64,000 nt of DNA, taken from positions 1,081,501 through 1,145,500 of the forward strand of contig OZ037846.1 of NCBI GenBank assembly GCA_964035575.1, given 5' to 3'. The number at the start of each line of letters is the position of its first letter. Positions within the stretch are counted from its first letter, which is position 1. A program made the position numbers and the translations under genes. The stretch is from Rhynchopus sp. YZ270_cl-10 (lineage: Eukaryota; Euglenozoa; Diplonemea; Diplonemida; Diplonemidae). Below, piece by piece: positions 49,734-59,953 of this stretch. Under the pieces are notes generated by a model. It saw nothing but the letters and a program-made list of their open reading frames with translations, made no database searches and was not told the DNA's origin.

Positions 49734-52180
49734 ATGCGTGCCTTCACACTGCTGGCTGCTGCCAGCTGTGCCCTGGCTGTGTCCAACCCTGAGGAGTACG
49801 TCGACATCATCGCTGGAGCGAAGGGCATCTTCCAGATGAGCAGGGGCAGTCTTCTCCCGCTGGTCAGCACCCCGTGGGGGTTCAACGGGTGGAGCGCGTT
49901 CACGAACGTCGACGACAGCCAGTGGTGGTGGAACAACGACCAGCGCAACTTCGTGGGCATTCGGTGCACCCACCGGCCGAGCCCGTGGATCAGCGACTGG
50001 GGACACTTCACGTTCCTCCCGATGATGGTTGGGGGCGCTAACACCGGGTACTCGAGCACCAACACATACCAGATCTACGACCCGAACAGCAAGACCAGTG
50101 TGTGGAAGCCGTACCACTTTGCGACCGAGCTGCCGTCCTCCGGCAACGAGAACGGTGTGCTGCGTCTGGAGCTTGCGCCAAGCAACCACGCTGCCGTGAC
50201 ACGTGTCGTGTACCCGACCGTGAGCAAGGTGCCCTCTCCACACTTCAACGAGACGCGTGTCCTGCGCTGGAGGCTGCCGTCCTACACAGACACACTCAAG
50301 TTCGAGCAGATCGGTGGCGTGCTGAGGGCGTCCGGCTACGTCATGTCGAGCGACCTCAAGACCTTCGTCGTGATTGAGGTGGAGACCGAGGCCACATTGT
50401 TCTCGACACACTTCAGCTCCGAGCTGGGTATGTGCACGTTTGTGTTGTATTTTGTTCATTTTATTGTGGCAATGGGAGTGAGGAATTGAGTATTGTGTTA
50501 GAAGTGTATAGGAATGAAGGAACTTCAAGCAATATTGTCAACACACCCATCACAGGTTACGCGATCTACGACACGGACGGAGATGAGTTCATCATCAAGA
50601 TGGCAACGTCGCTGATCTCTGAGGACCAGGCATGGCACAACCTGAAGTCGCAGGTCGGTTCGCTGACCTTCGACGAGGCACGTGCCAAGGCAAAGGCAGA
50701 GTGGAACGCCGTGCTCTCCCGTGTGGCAGTGACGCCGATTGCAGACGAAGAGGACAACCTCAAGGTCTTCTACTCGTCGTTCTACCGTGCGTCGCAGTTC
50801 CCACGCTTCACGTCCGAGTACGACGTGAACGGGAAGGAAGTGCACTTCTCCACGTACGCACCTGTCTCTGAGCGCAGGGCTGTGTACCGCAGTGGTGACC
50901 ACAGCTCGCTTGTCAAGGATGGAGTGCTTGTCACAGACAGTGGCTTCTGGGATGCGTACCGCACTGTGTACCCGTGGCTGTCGGTCACACACACTGATGT
51001 GCTGGGACGCATGGTGCAGGGATGGGTGAACGCGTACGAGGAGGGTGGCTGGCTGCCGAAGTGGGCCTCTGGCAGTGGCTACATCAACAGCATGGTGAGC
51101 ACGATGGGTGACTGCGTTCTGGCGGACGCGATTGTGAACGACATTGGCGGCTTCAACGTGTCTGGCGCCTACGCCGCGATCTTGAAGGACGCCTACAAGG
51201 TGAGCGACGTTGGACACGGCAGGGGCCGCGAGGCACTCTCGACGTACATGAAGAAGGGCTACATCCCGCACGGCAACAGGGAGGACGTGTCTGTGTCGCT
51301 CAACTTCTACCTTGCAGACTACTCGATTGCGCAGGCCGCCATCAAGCTTGGCGACACGAAGGCTGCCAACGAGCTTCTCGAGCGCTCTGCACAGTACACC
51401 ACACTGCTCCACGACGACGGGTTCATGCGTTCGAAGGACACACACGGCAACTGGATGGAGGGCTTCGACCAGTACGCATGGGGCGACTCGTACACAGAGT
51501 CTGGACCGTGGCAGTACCGTTTCTACGTCCCACACGACCCTAAGGGACTTGCTGTGGAGTACATGAAGCGTGGCATTGATATGTGCGAACGTCTGCAGCA
51601 CGCCATGACTGGGCCCGCCTCTGTGCACCAGGGTGGATACGGCTCCATCATCCACGAGATGACTGAGATGTCTGACAACTGCTGGGGCCAGTACGCACAC
51701 AACAACCAACCCGTGCACCACATGCTCTACATGTTCGGAGGAATGTCCGACCGTCTGAACGACACCTGCGCACAGCGTGGACAGTACTGGCTCCGCAAGG
51801 CCGTCACCGAGCTGTATCTCCCTAAGGCGGAAATGTTCTCTGGTGACGAGGACAACGGTGAGATGGCGTCATGGTACCTGCTCAGCTCGATTGGGCTGTA
51901 CTGGCTTGCGCCTGGGTCGGGCAAGGTGAGCCTGGGTATGCCGCTGTTCCGTGAGGTCACCATCACACTCAACAACGGACGCAACCTCACTGTCACAAGC
52001 AACGAGCAGCGCAGCTCCTCCAAGACCATGTGGCACCGTGACGACGACGAGACTTTCCCTGCTGTGCACTACGTGAAGTTCAACAACGTCTTCATCTCTG
52101 GCACCACCATTGACTACCAGACACTCATGCTGGGAGGCAGGCTTGAGTTCTTCATCAAGCAGTACCAAAAGGACTGGTAG
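49734..52180 (+). CDS. Secreted GH92-family alpha-mannosidase, copy 2
   Basis: Exons 49734-50427 and 50556-52180 give 772 residues, with the same signal peptide, intron position and phase as copy 1. Catalytic motifs YTESGPWQYRF and GDEDNGEM are unchanged. Differences cluster in the loop after the N-terminal domain (FEQIGGVLRASGYVMSSD versus FDTVGGVLRASGYTMSEKD) and around residues 420-450, so substrate preference may differ slightly. Only the last 14 or so bases before the ATG ('aaccaaacaacc') are conserved between the two copies; upstream DNA is unrelated, so the promoters probably differ. Both copies look functional. Confidence 0.92.
50428..50555 (+). other. GH92 copy 2 intron
   Basis: 128 bp, GTATGT to CACAG, phase 1. 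Apart from the conserved last 35 bp its sequence is unlike that of copy 1, showing that the two copies have been separate for some time. Confidence 0.75.
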
Positions 52181-52267
52181 ACACAGCAAAAGAAGCCGTT
52201 CTAAGGGGGTTGTTCAATTTAGCACACTTTCCCCCCTCCATTTTTTTTCTCCAAATTTTATTTTTAA

Positions 52268-52305
52268 AAGGTGACAAAAAAAGGCAACGAGCTTTTGGTC
52301 ATCTT
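52268..52305 (+). promoter_or_regulatory. ACGAGAG-loop hairpin, copy 14
   Basis: AAGGTGAC, stem AAAAGGC/GAGCTTTT around CAAC, closing GGTCATCTT, then TAACTTTTTC. The TAAGC:GCTTA pairs are replaced by A:T pairs on both sides. It begins 88 bp after the GH92 copy 2 stop. Confidence 0.65.
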
Positions 52306-52656
52306 GGCTAACTTTTTCTTTTGCAACGTTACCACTATCAATTGCCAAAAAAAAAAAAGAGGAGACGACGCTGGTGCATAAAACTCCATCTTTCGATTGA
52401 AAATAATATCTTAATCTTTTTCAACGTTACTACAGAGGTCTTTCACCAACGATGTCCTTTTTTGTACAGGGAGAGTGTTCCGAGAAGAAGAAAACAAAGG
52501 AGGAAGAGGAAGAGAAAAAAAAATTAAAAGTGGAGATTGCACAACATGGCAAACACAAACCGAGGCAACTACACTACTCCGACAATTTATCAAAAAAAAA
52601 AAACCACACAAGAGAGATCATCGCGCTCGTCTGCGGTGACATAAAAATGTTTAGTA

Positions 52657-52715
52657 TAGTGGAGCACACTCTAGGGTGGCTACACTAATACAACCAAGTT
52701 TTCAAAAAAAACAGC
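52657..52715 (+). promoter_or_regulatory. TAGTG...CACTA hairpin family, copy 4
   Basis: TAGTG / gagcacactctagggtggcta / CACTA, then 'caaccaagttttcaaaaa'. The loop has changed at several places relative to copy 3, while the stem and tail have not. Confidence 0.6.
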
Positions 52716-53712
52716 AAAAAAAAACAACAAAAAGAAAGGGAATGAAGAATATGCCCAAAGAGAAATTCGTCAATACAACACACTCCTTTTTTTGGTTTTT
52801 GCTAAAATAAATAAAAAAAAGCAAGCCTCCCCCCACAACCCTACCTGCTTCGCATCATACTGCTGTTCCCCTCTGTTTAGTGCATTTACTGTACACATGT
52901 CCTTTTTTAAAAAAAAATAGCAAAGAAGTTGTGTTGTATTGATATTCTTTCTCTCAGATGTCAAACCTCGAAAAAATGCATGATTGGGGTTCACCCACAG
53001 TGCGTAATTCACGAGGGGGGTTTTGTTTTTGTTTTGTTTTTCACGTCAAAAATAAAATCCTTTTTTTTTTGTGTGTTTCCTACCTTTTTTTTTTTTTTCA
53101 TAGCTTCTTGAATTTTTTTTGTTTCCAATGCCTGCTTCCGCCGGTGTCTGGCGAGTCGTTGGCATTTTTTCTCTCTGTTTTTTTTTCTCTTCTTTTTTTT
53201 TTTGTGTGGAAAGCGTGCGCGTGTTTTCATTGAGCGTTTGTTTATGCTGTTGCGTCACCCGTCAGACACAGTTTTCTTCATTTTTTTTTTTTTTTTTTTT
53301 TTTGTGTGTAAAAAATAGGCGTGTCTCTGTGATGAAAATTTTTTGAGGTATGGACAGCTTCCTATAAGCATATTGCCCAGTGTGTCTACGTGGTGTGTTG
53401 TGTTCTTTTATAACGTCGGTTTTGTGAATTCTCTTCATTTTTTACTTTAAAAAAAAAGGGGATTCTCCGGGTATTATTCACAGAGGAGAAAGGGAGGTGA
53501 AGCGGAAGTGGTTTCACGACGGTAAAATACATGAGTTGTCTTGTGGTTTTAGTTTGTGCCACATAAAGTAAAAAAAACAATTTGGGTACATTTAGTGCAC
53601 CCTATTATACCTTCTATTCAGTAGAAGAGAAAGTATATGAAACAAGTTTGTGATTTTTTGCTGTTGGCTTGCAACGGTGGAAAAAAAAATCACAAAATAA
53701 TATATATTATTA

Positions 53713-53857
53713 TCGTGAATTTATTTTCCAGTATTTCACGCACAGGTGGAAACAGCCCGAGGGGAAGCATTTTTTCCCGAGGGCGAAGCCCGAGGGGAAA
53801 AATGCTTCCCCGAGGGCTGTTTCCACCTGTAAGTGAAATACTGGTATAAATTCACGA
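53713..53857. repeat. 145-bp near-perfect foldback with GCGAAGC centre
   Basis: Arms start TCGTGAATTTATTTTCCAGT and run to a GGGCGAAGCCC centre at 53781-53791; the right arm mirrors them with few mismatches. The outer 'cgtgaattta' motif recurs as a tandem at 54334-54400, linking this foldback to its neighbour. Confidence 0.85.
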
Positions 53858-53881
53858 AAATATATTATTTTATCTCCAAAT

Positions 53882-54470
53882 GAGACCATGAATTTCACAA
53901 CCCGTTTTCACGTACAAAGAGACGAGGGTGGGGTGGTTCTTTTTATGATGATTTTTGATTCAGTTTTTTGATGTGGAACTCTTAGCGCTGGACAGCGCCT
54001 TGAGCCAGAACTGGTGCAGCGGGTTTGTGGCGCTTACGCGGCTGTACTTCTGATGAAGATGAGGAAGACGATGACGATGAGTCACTTGTGTTCGTGTCGG
54101 ACTCACTCTCCACAGGTGCCCTCGCACGTTTTTGAGGTCTCATTTGGGATTTTTTGATGAAAATTTGGGAAAAAAAACGTGTAAATCCGTGGTTTGTGTG
54201 ATACAGAAAATTAACTCAAAAATGCGTTTGAGACCCCCAGAATGGCTCAAAATGCCTCTTTTCTGGCTTTAATTGCAAAATTGGGCCTCCAAAGGCCTCC
54301 AAAAAAATTTTCGAGAGTTCAGTTCTACGATTTTCTGAGCGTGAATTTATTTTTCTGAGCGTGAATTTATTTTTCTGAGCGTGAATTTATTTTTTGAGCG
54401 TGAAATACCGGAAAATAAATTCACGCACCTCCTTCACGATTTTGTGAAGGGGCGTGAAATTCATGGTCTC
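53882..54470. mobile_element. 589-bp element with GAGACCATGAATTTCAC ends
   Basis: GAGACCATGAATTTCAC (53882-53898) and its exact complement (54454-54470) bound a segment with a short minus-strand reading frame and a four-copy tandem of 'tttttctgagcgtgaattta' (54334-54400). No transposase. Flanking target duplication is not clear. Confidence 0.65.
53982..54143 (-). CDS. Possible 53-residue Ser-rich basic peptide inside an inverted-repeat element
   Basis: An ATG at 54143 (minus) opens a frame of 53 codons: MRPQKRARAPVESESDTNTS, then Asp and ten consecutive Ser, then EVQPRKRHKPAAPVLAQGAV. Two basic clusters flank an acidic/Ser stretch, as in a nuclear-localisation or nucleolar tail. GC content is higher than that of the surrounding element, which suggests a captured gene fragment or exon. 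No family is recognised, and it may not be expressed. Confidence 0.3.
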   Translation of the reverse strand: MRPQKRARAPVESESDTNTSDSSSSSSSSSSEVQPRKRHKPAAPVLAQGAVQR

Positions 54471-54556
54471 AAGCGGGGATAAAACTATATATCAACTCAT
54501 TGACTTCATTGTTGTGCACTCTTCCTTTTTCTGTTGCTTATCCGCTCTCTTCTATT

Positions 54557-54591
54557 AAGGTGACTAAGCATGAGAGGCTTGGGGTCATCTT
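54557..54591 (+). promoter_or_regulatory. ACGAGAG-loop hairpin, copy 15
   Basis: AAGGTGACTAAGC / ATGAGAG / GCTTGGGGTCATCTT, then ATAAAACTTTTC. The A-to-G change in GCTTGG keeps a T-G wobble in RNA. Confidence 0.75.
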
Positions 54592-54610
54592 ATAAAACTT
54601 TTCTTTATTT

Positions 54611-54638
54611 GATGTGCACGAGAGACGTATACCATCTT
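54611..54638 (+). promoter_or_regulatory. ACGAGAG-loop hairpin family, copy 16 (divergent)
   Basis: GATG / TGCACGAGAGACGTATAC / CATC then TT. Only a four-base stem, but the loop motif is exact. It begins 20 bp after copy 15. Confidence 0.45.
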
Positions 54639-54795
54639 CGCATTTTCTTTATTTTTTTTTTTTGAAAAATTGAAAATCCAGTGCCCTGCGTCCGCTGATG
54701 TACGGTGAGACGTTTGTACTTTCAAATTTTTTTTATTTTTTTTTTAATTTTTTGAAGGATGTGTGTGTCTGCAAGAAGAAAGCATATTAATCAAT

Positions 54796-55643
54796 GGTGT
54801 GGCTAAATCCAGTACAAAAACAGCACAAAAGAAGTACAAAAGAAGTACAAAAATTACACTTTATTTTGGGGGTGTTTTTCGCGAAAAATTATTTCCCTGT
54901 ATAAACTTTTTGGGGGTCGGGGTCGGGGGCTCGGGGGGAAATTTTTTTTTTGGCCTACAAAAAATTGGGGAATTTTTTTTTCTTCTTCGATTATTGGGAG
55001 TCTGTGCGTGCTGTGATGGGGTCACTTTGCGCTGAGAAATGAGTATTTTTGACCTAAAATGCATGCATCAGTTTTTACAGGGCATTTATAGGTTTAGTGT
55101 AAAATATGGTCAGTACTTGACCACTGAGGGTAAAGTGCAAAGTAAACGTGGGGCAGTTTGCATAGCTGCGAACTTTGCTGCATGTTGTGACCCACCATTT
55201 TACGGACGGAGCTCGTAGAACCCAATGAGGAGTGAGAAAGAAGGATATGGCCAACGAAAAAAGTAGCGTACCGTGCGCCTGCGGCGCAAGATTGCAACCC
55301 ACCCTTTCCCGTGACATAGTTCAGCAGCACAAATGTGCAAGTATAAGCGCAATTTTTTGAAATGTTGCGCACCTGGCTTCGCCAGAAACTTTCGTTCTAG
55401 CAAAATACTAGATAAAATTTACGGAACTGACGATAATTACCAACGACAGTGCCAATTTATGTCGACATTTTTCAGAAATGTTGCATACCGTGGCTTCGCC
55501 AGGAACTTTTGGGCCATGACTTGGGGCGATTGGGAAAGTACGAATTGGTACCAAAAATAAAAAAAACCCCCTTTTTTTGGGTATACAAAAAAAATACAAA
55601 AGAAGTACAAAAATTACACTTTATTTTTGGAGTTAGCCACACC
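54796..55643. mobile_element. 848-bp non-autonomous element with 7-bp target duplication
   Basis: GGTGTGGCTAA and TTAGCCACACC ends, flanked by AATCAAT on both sides (54789-54795, 55644-55650). Near each end a 'gaagtacaaaaattacactt' block repeats in direct orientation. The inside carries the 'taccgtgcgcctgcggcgc' motif (55261) and a duplicated 'ggcttcgccag.aacttt' block. No transposase. Confidence 0.75.
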
Positions 55644-55822
55644 AATCAATGTTTCATTTGTTTTTCTACATTTTTTTTTTAAAAATATCTCGTATCCTCT
55701 CCGACTTTTAGGGCGGGGGGGGGGTTTTTTCCGCACCCCCCCTGACTACCGCTGGAAAGGGGGGTGTTTATCTAACCGTGTGCAAAGATTATTTCCTTGT
55801 GTATTTTGTTATATTTGTTTTC

Positions 55823-55854
55823 AAGGTGACAAAGCAAGGGCTTCGGTTCATCTT
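55823..55854 (+). promoter_or_regulatory. ACGAGAG-loop hairpin family, copy 17
   Basis: AAGGTGACAAAGC / AAGG / GCTTCGGTTCATCTT, then a C/T-rich run. The loop is shortened to four bases while the stem is kept. Confidence 0.6.
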
Positions 55855-56315
55855 TCAAACCCTTTTTTCTTTTCTTTTCTTTTTGTTCGGAATTCGGATT
55901 TTTTTTTTTAAACCCCTCCCCCGCCCTCTTCTCTTCCCCCGTTGTTTTGCCATTTCATCAGTTTTTTGTGCCCTTGTTTGTATTTTCTTTTTTGGTTTCT
56001 GAGTGAACATGGAAAAACTTTTCAAAAAAAAAAAGCTGTTCCAAAAAAAAAACTTGGCTTGAAGTGGTCTTACTGACGTCTTGTCTATGTAATAAAATAG
56101 TTTTTCTAGGTCTTCTACTTAGCCACCAATACAATAAATACCCACACAGGGGATGGGGGCAATGTCCCCCTCCTTTCCCCACCCAAACCCCCCTTTTATT
56201 TTTGATGTGTGTGTGTGCCTCACTAGTTTCGAGAAAAACAAAGCCTGATGTGGCACGTTGTCATGAAAGCAACATCCGACTGGGTATTTTTTTTTTTTTT
56301 TGGAAAGTGGAGATT
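55855..56315. other. Intergenic T-rich DNA
   Basis: No gene or clear repeat is supported other than the last 8 bp, which are the hAT target duplication. Confidence 0.5.
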
Positions 56316-59300
56316 CAGGGTCCTCAACCGTAGACAAAGTCTGGCCACAGATTTGTCTAAGTTAAAAAAAAAGGCTAAAAAAAAATTTTCGCGCTCCGCG
56401 CGAAAAGGTCCTGTACAAAGCTAAAAATTGGGGGCTTTTTTTTTTTGTGTTGCTTTTTCGAAACTCGTTAAGTGGTCTTTTCATTTCAATAGAAGAGTTC
56501 GACAAATGAACAATCACACCCCACCCCACCCCTTCGCCCCACCCGTACCCCTAACCCCATTGTCCCCCCAACCTGATAAGCATCACACAGAAACTCTAAC
56601 CTTCTTTCTTTTAAAGGCTTCAAAAATCCTTTGGATTTGGTCAGGCGTAAATTTATTCTCATTTGTCTCTGCCTGTTTGCACATAAGAATGCATAGCAGA
56701 CTTGAATCCAGCAGTTTGTTTCTGTAGCTATTCTTGACGTACTTCATGCCGTTGAAGCAGCGCTCGTCTTCAACTGATGTGACGGGGATTGACAACCCAA
56801 GCAAAACAAGATCCCTCATAATGGGGTAGGCGTCTCCTGCGGAACTTGTCAAGAATGTTGCGATCAGGTCCGAAGTGTCCTTTGTTGTAGTTCTCTTCGA
56901 CAAAACGTCCACCAGGATCCTCCATTCTTTCACAGCTACAGCTTTCTTTGTCTCCAGACTGTTCAGTTCTGGCGACTCCTCAACGAACGGCGTCGTGTCC
57001 ACGCTCAGTAACGGCGTTGTTTGAGTGCGCGATATCACAGTATGCTCCGTCTTGGAGTACTCTGGTCTCCCACGCGTCTTCTCGCCCACAACATCGTACT
57101 TTTTGTACTCGAGTGTATGCAGCTCAGTAAATTCCTCGATGAGCTTCTTCACCTCGGTGTTGCCGTAGATCGCCAGCCCGTCCGCGTTAGCAGGGAGGTT
57201 GCGGATGTCGAATACTGAGAAGCATCTCACAATGTCCATGTTCACGAATCGTTCACTGAGGCACTTCAGCAGCTCCTTGAGGTATGGCTTGCAGACCGTG
57301 TCGTGATGAATCGCAAAGTTCCGACGGGAAAGTTTTGTACCGTGGCATTGATTATACCTCGGTACCCATTCTGGGTAGAACGGGAACATGTTCGGGTTGG
57401 TTTCAAGCAACGACAATGACGCAACACATTTGTCGATGTGGCTGCAAACGGTGAGCAGGTTTGTGTTCCTGCTCTGGAGCGACGTCGACAGCACGTTCAA
57501 CTCGTCCAGGACCACCGTCATGAAGGACAACGTTGCAAAAAAACCGGGCTCTTTGATGTGCTGCGCGATGAACGGTGCTTCCACGTCGCCGGCCTCTCCA
57601 AGCTTGCACAGGGCGCTGTGCACGGCGGGGTACTCCTTGCGGACGGTGCTGCAACACCTGCCGTTGGTGAGCCACCGGGTGTCACCCGGCTTTGCGATGA
57701 GGATGTCACAGTACTCACACAAGTCGCGAAGTTCCTCCAGCATCTCCTCCAGGGTGTCGAGCTTAATCTTGGATCCCGAAAAAAAAACCCACACCCACCG
57801 CAGGCCGTCGAAGAACCGGGTAATCTCCGGCGATTTCCCCTCTGCCGCTGCTTCTGGGCCACAGAGTGCGAGGGAGTGTGCGTAGCACCAGGTGAAGAGG
57901 GCGCCTGGGTTTATGTCTGCACGGATTTGTTGTTGGCAGCCCTTGTTCGAGGAACGCATTGCCGATGCGCCATCAAACGAGCATCCACTCATCTTCCCGT
58001 AGTCGAGCCCGAGCTGGTCTATCCACTTCGTCAGCAACGATGCGTAACCAGCCCCCGTCTGGTCCTTCAGCTCACCCATCATGATGAGCTTCTCGACGGG
58101 GGTGGCACCGACCATGTATCGCACGACGAAGACGAGTTGCTCCTTCTTGCTGACGTCGCGTGAGCAATCCCCCGACAGGCCCCAGAAACGGGAGGCTTTG
58201 ACCTGCTTGAGGAGGTCTTCTGTCAACACCTCCGTGATGCAGGACATGATCTCTAAGACTGCACCGCAGCTGAGATAGCGTATTTGTTGTCTGAGGTATG
58301 CCTCCATGTCGGTGCACTCCAGCTTGTCTGCGAAAAAACTCAGAAACTCCTCCAAGTTAGAGTGCCCTACACCTTTGCGCGCGAGGAAAACAATAACCTC
58401 AATGCATATTTTCAGCATTTTTTGGTTGAACTCGACTTCTTTGTCGCTGTTGGCGTGCAACGTGTGAAGCACGGTTCCATTGGAAGCCTGCAGAGCGGCA
58501 GCCTTCACGAGACGTTGGTGTTTGGGGTCGCCTGCATGCGCAGGGAGGTCTCTGGCGAGCTTGGTCTTTGCATGAGAGAAAGCACCACAATACAAGCACT
58601 TGAACTTGTCTTCACCCACCACCAACCAGGGGGAAAAACGGTTCAAATGGCCCTGCACCGTGCTCTCCCGCAGACCCATACAACCTTTCTCCTGCGCTTC
58701 GCGTTTACGTTTCAGCGTGTTGGTGGAGTCGGTGTTCGCTGGTGCGGTCGTGGTGTTCGTGAGGTTGGGATTGTTCGTGTTGGAGTGCGTGGGACCTAAG
58801 AAGACAACATCGCCGTCAGAAGAGTACTCGTCGACATCATCGATTTCCATTGCTGCCTCGGGTTGCTCGGATGCTGCGTTGCGTCTCACTGGCACACATT
58901 GCTCCTCCTCCTCTTCTTCGGACGTTGAATCCACGTACTTAACAGCACTCACCTGTGGAGCCATCATCACCACACGTTTCTTCACCTTCTTGCCTTGCGA
59001 CACCTGGCTCTGCACAGACACGGCAGAGGCATCGCTGTCTCCCCCCTTCTCTGCTTCGTTCATGGCGAACTCATGCGCCTCCGCAACGATCGTCAGGATC
59101 GTCTTCCGCTTGCTCCCCTCCCTGTCGTCGTCCGCCAGTTTGGCGCGATCAAACTCCTTCAACCAGAGTTTGAGCACCTTGTTGGTGTCGTTCTGGTGGT
59201 TTTTAAACCCCCTCACCGTCCCCTCCGCCACAAGAAAAAGGTGAAGGGAAGCGAGCCGGGGTGTCGGACCATCGGGGATGGACTTGTACTTGCCTGAAGA

Positions 59301-59687
59301 CCACAGGTCGTAGTGCGTATCCCCTTTGTTGGGTTCCACCACACGTACCACAGGTGCCGCAACAGCTCCCTTCTTGAACATGGACACGATGGTGGGCTGT
59401 GCTTTGGAGGTCTTGGCAGTGGCAGGCATTTTTGCGGATGAGTTTGTTCAATTGTAGTTAGTCTGAGGAGGTGGCTTGTGTGGGTGGGTACAATGGGGTC
59501 CGCGCAGGTGAGGACTGAGGGAGTCTTGAGGGAACTCATTTTTTTTTTTTGTTTTCAGTAAAGCTTCTTCTCTTTCAAACCACCCAAAAACCCAAAACCC
59601 AGGTTTTGTCTAACTTAGACAAAGCGTTTTTCAAAAAAAAAAAAATTGTCTAAGTTAAGGCCTAACTTAGACAGGTTGAGGACCCTG
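56316..59687 (-). mobile_element. Complete hAT DNA transposon
   Basis: A 3,372-bp element with a perfect 14-bp terminal inverted repeat CAGGGTCCTCAACC and an exact 8-bp target duplication TGGAGATT (56308-56315 and 59688-59695), the hAT hallmark. Subterminal GTCTAAGTTA/TAACTTAGAC motifs recur near both ends (56353, 59606, 59647, 59663) and may be transposase binding sites. It encodes one intact transposase on the minus strand. Exact duplication and intact ORF suggest a recent insertion. Confidence 0.96.
56583..59429 (-). CDS. hAT transposase
   Basis: 948 residues, intronless. A zinc-finger segment (FKCLYCGAFSHAKTKLARDL...HAGDPKHQRL) lies near residues 275-315, preceded by acidic/Ser/Thr linkers and a KKVKKRVV basic patch. 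The RNase H-like core carries GLSGDCSRD, SFDGASAMRSSNKGC and WCYAHSLALC, and GDTRWLTNGR follows, all typical of the ZBED/ZMYM-like hAT branch. The C-terminus has the dimerisation region (YPIMRDLVLLGLSIPVTSVE then DERCFNGMKYVKNSYRNKLL). Length and motif order are complete, so the protein is probably active. No intron or frameshift was seen. Confidence 0.94.
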   Translation of the reverse strand: MPATAKTSKAQPTIVSMFKKGAVAAPVVRVVEPNKGDTHYDLWSSGKYKSIPDGPTPRLASLHLFLVAEGTVRGFKNHQNDTNKVLKLWLKEFDRAKLADDDREGSKRKTILTIVAEAHEFAMNEAEKGGDSDASAVSVQSQVSQGKKVKKRVVMMAPQVSAVKYVDSTSEEEEEEQCVPVRRNAASEQPEAAMEIDDVDEYSSDGDVVFLGPTHSNTNNPNLTNTTTAPANTDSTNTLKRKREAQEKGCMGLRESTVQGHLNRFSPWLVVGEDKFKCLYCGAFSHAKTKLARDLPAHAGDPKHQRLVKAAALQASNGTVLHTLHANSDKEVEFNQKMLKICIEVIVFLARKGVGHSNLEEFLSFFADKLECTDMEAYLRQQIRYLSCGAVLEIMSCITEVLTEDLLKQVKASRFWGLSGDCSRDVSKKEQLVFVVRYMVGATPVEKLIMMGELKDQTGAGYASLLTKWIDQLGLDYGKMSGCSFDGASAMRSSNKGCQQQIRADINPGALFTWCYAHSLALCGPEAAAEGKSPEITRFFDGLRWVWVFFSGSKIKLDTLEEMLEELRDLCEYCDILIAKPGDTRWLTNGRCCSTVRKEYPAVHSALCKLGEAGDVEAPFIAQHIKEPGFFATLSFMTVVLDELNVLSTSLQSRNTNLLTVCSHIDKCVASLSLLETNPNMFPFYPEWVPRYNQCHGTKLSRRNFAIHHDTVCKPYLKELLKCLSERFVNMDIVRCFSVFDIRNLPANADGLAIYGNTEVKKLIEEFTELHTLEYKKYDVVGEKTRGRPEYSKTEHTVISRTQTTPLLSVDTTPFVEESPELNSLETKKAVAVKEWRILVDVLSKRTTTKDTSDLIATFLTSSAGDAYPIMRDLVLLGLSIPVTSVEDERCFNGMKYVKNSYRNKLLDSSLLCILMCKQAETNENKFTPDQIQRIFEAFKRKKVRVSV

Positions 59688-59953
59688 TGGAGATTGCACA
59701 AAACTGTGGCAACACAACCGAGACAACTGCACTACTCCAACAATTTGTCAACAACTAGACGATATCATCCGCCAACTGATCTTGATAACAATAAAAATCT
59801 AACAGTGTTTTTCGTTGAACGCAGCCAAATAGGAGTAAAAATCTGTTTGGCGCAAAGGTGAAGAGAATCAAAGGGGAAATACTGTTATACAAGATCTGAA
59901 CGGTGGCTTTCTTTTTGTCTAGTTCTGCTAGCTGAATACACTATGTGTTAGGG
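59688..59953. repeat. Repeat interrupted by the hAT insertion
   Basis: 'tggagattgcacaa', 'caactgcactactccaacaa' and nearby blocks match 52531-52595, which has no insertion and so shows what one side of the site looked like before the hAT arrived. Confidence 0.65.

Larger units (their letters stand above)
52181..53712. other. Intergenic simple-sequence DNA
   Basis: No gene is supported. It contains hairpins at 52268 and 52657. The block at 52531-52595 is related to the DNA flanking the hAT element (59688-59752). Long T or A runs dominate the rest. Confidence 0.55.

Noticed and set aside
50525-51721. Long minus-strand frame opposite GH92 copy 2 (and similar frames opposite copy 1 and the cyclases)
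   Set aside because: Antisense shadow of a GC-rich coding region. The His/Val/Arg-rich composition and absence of domains fit that.
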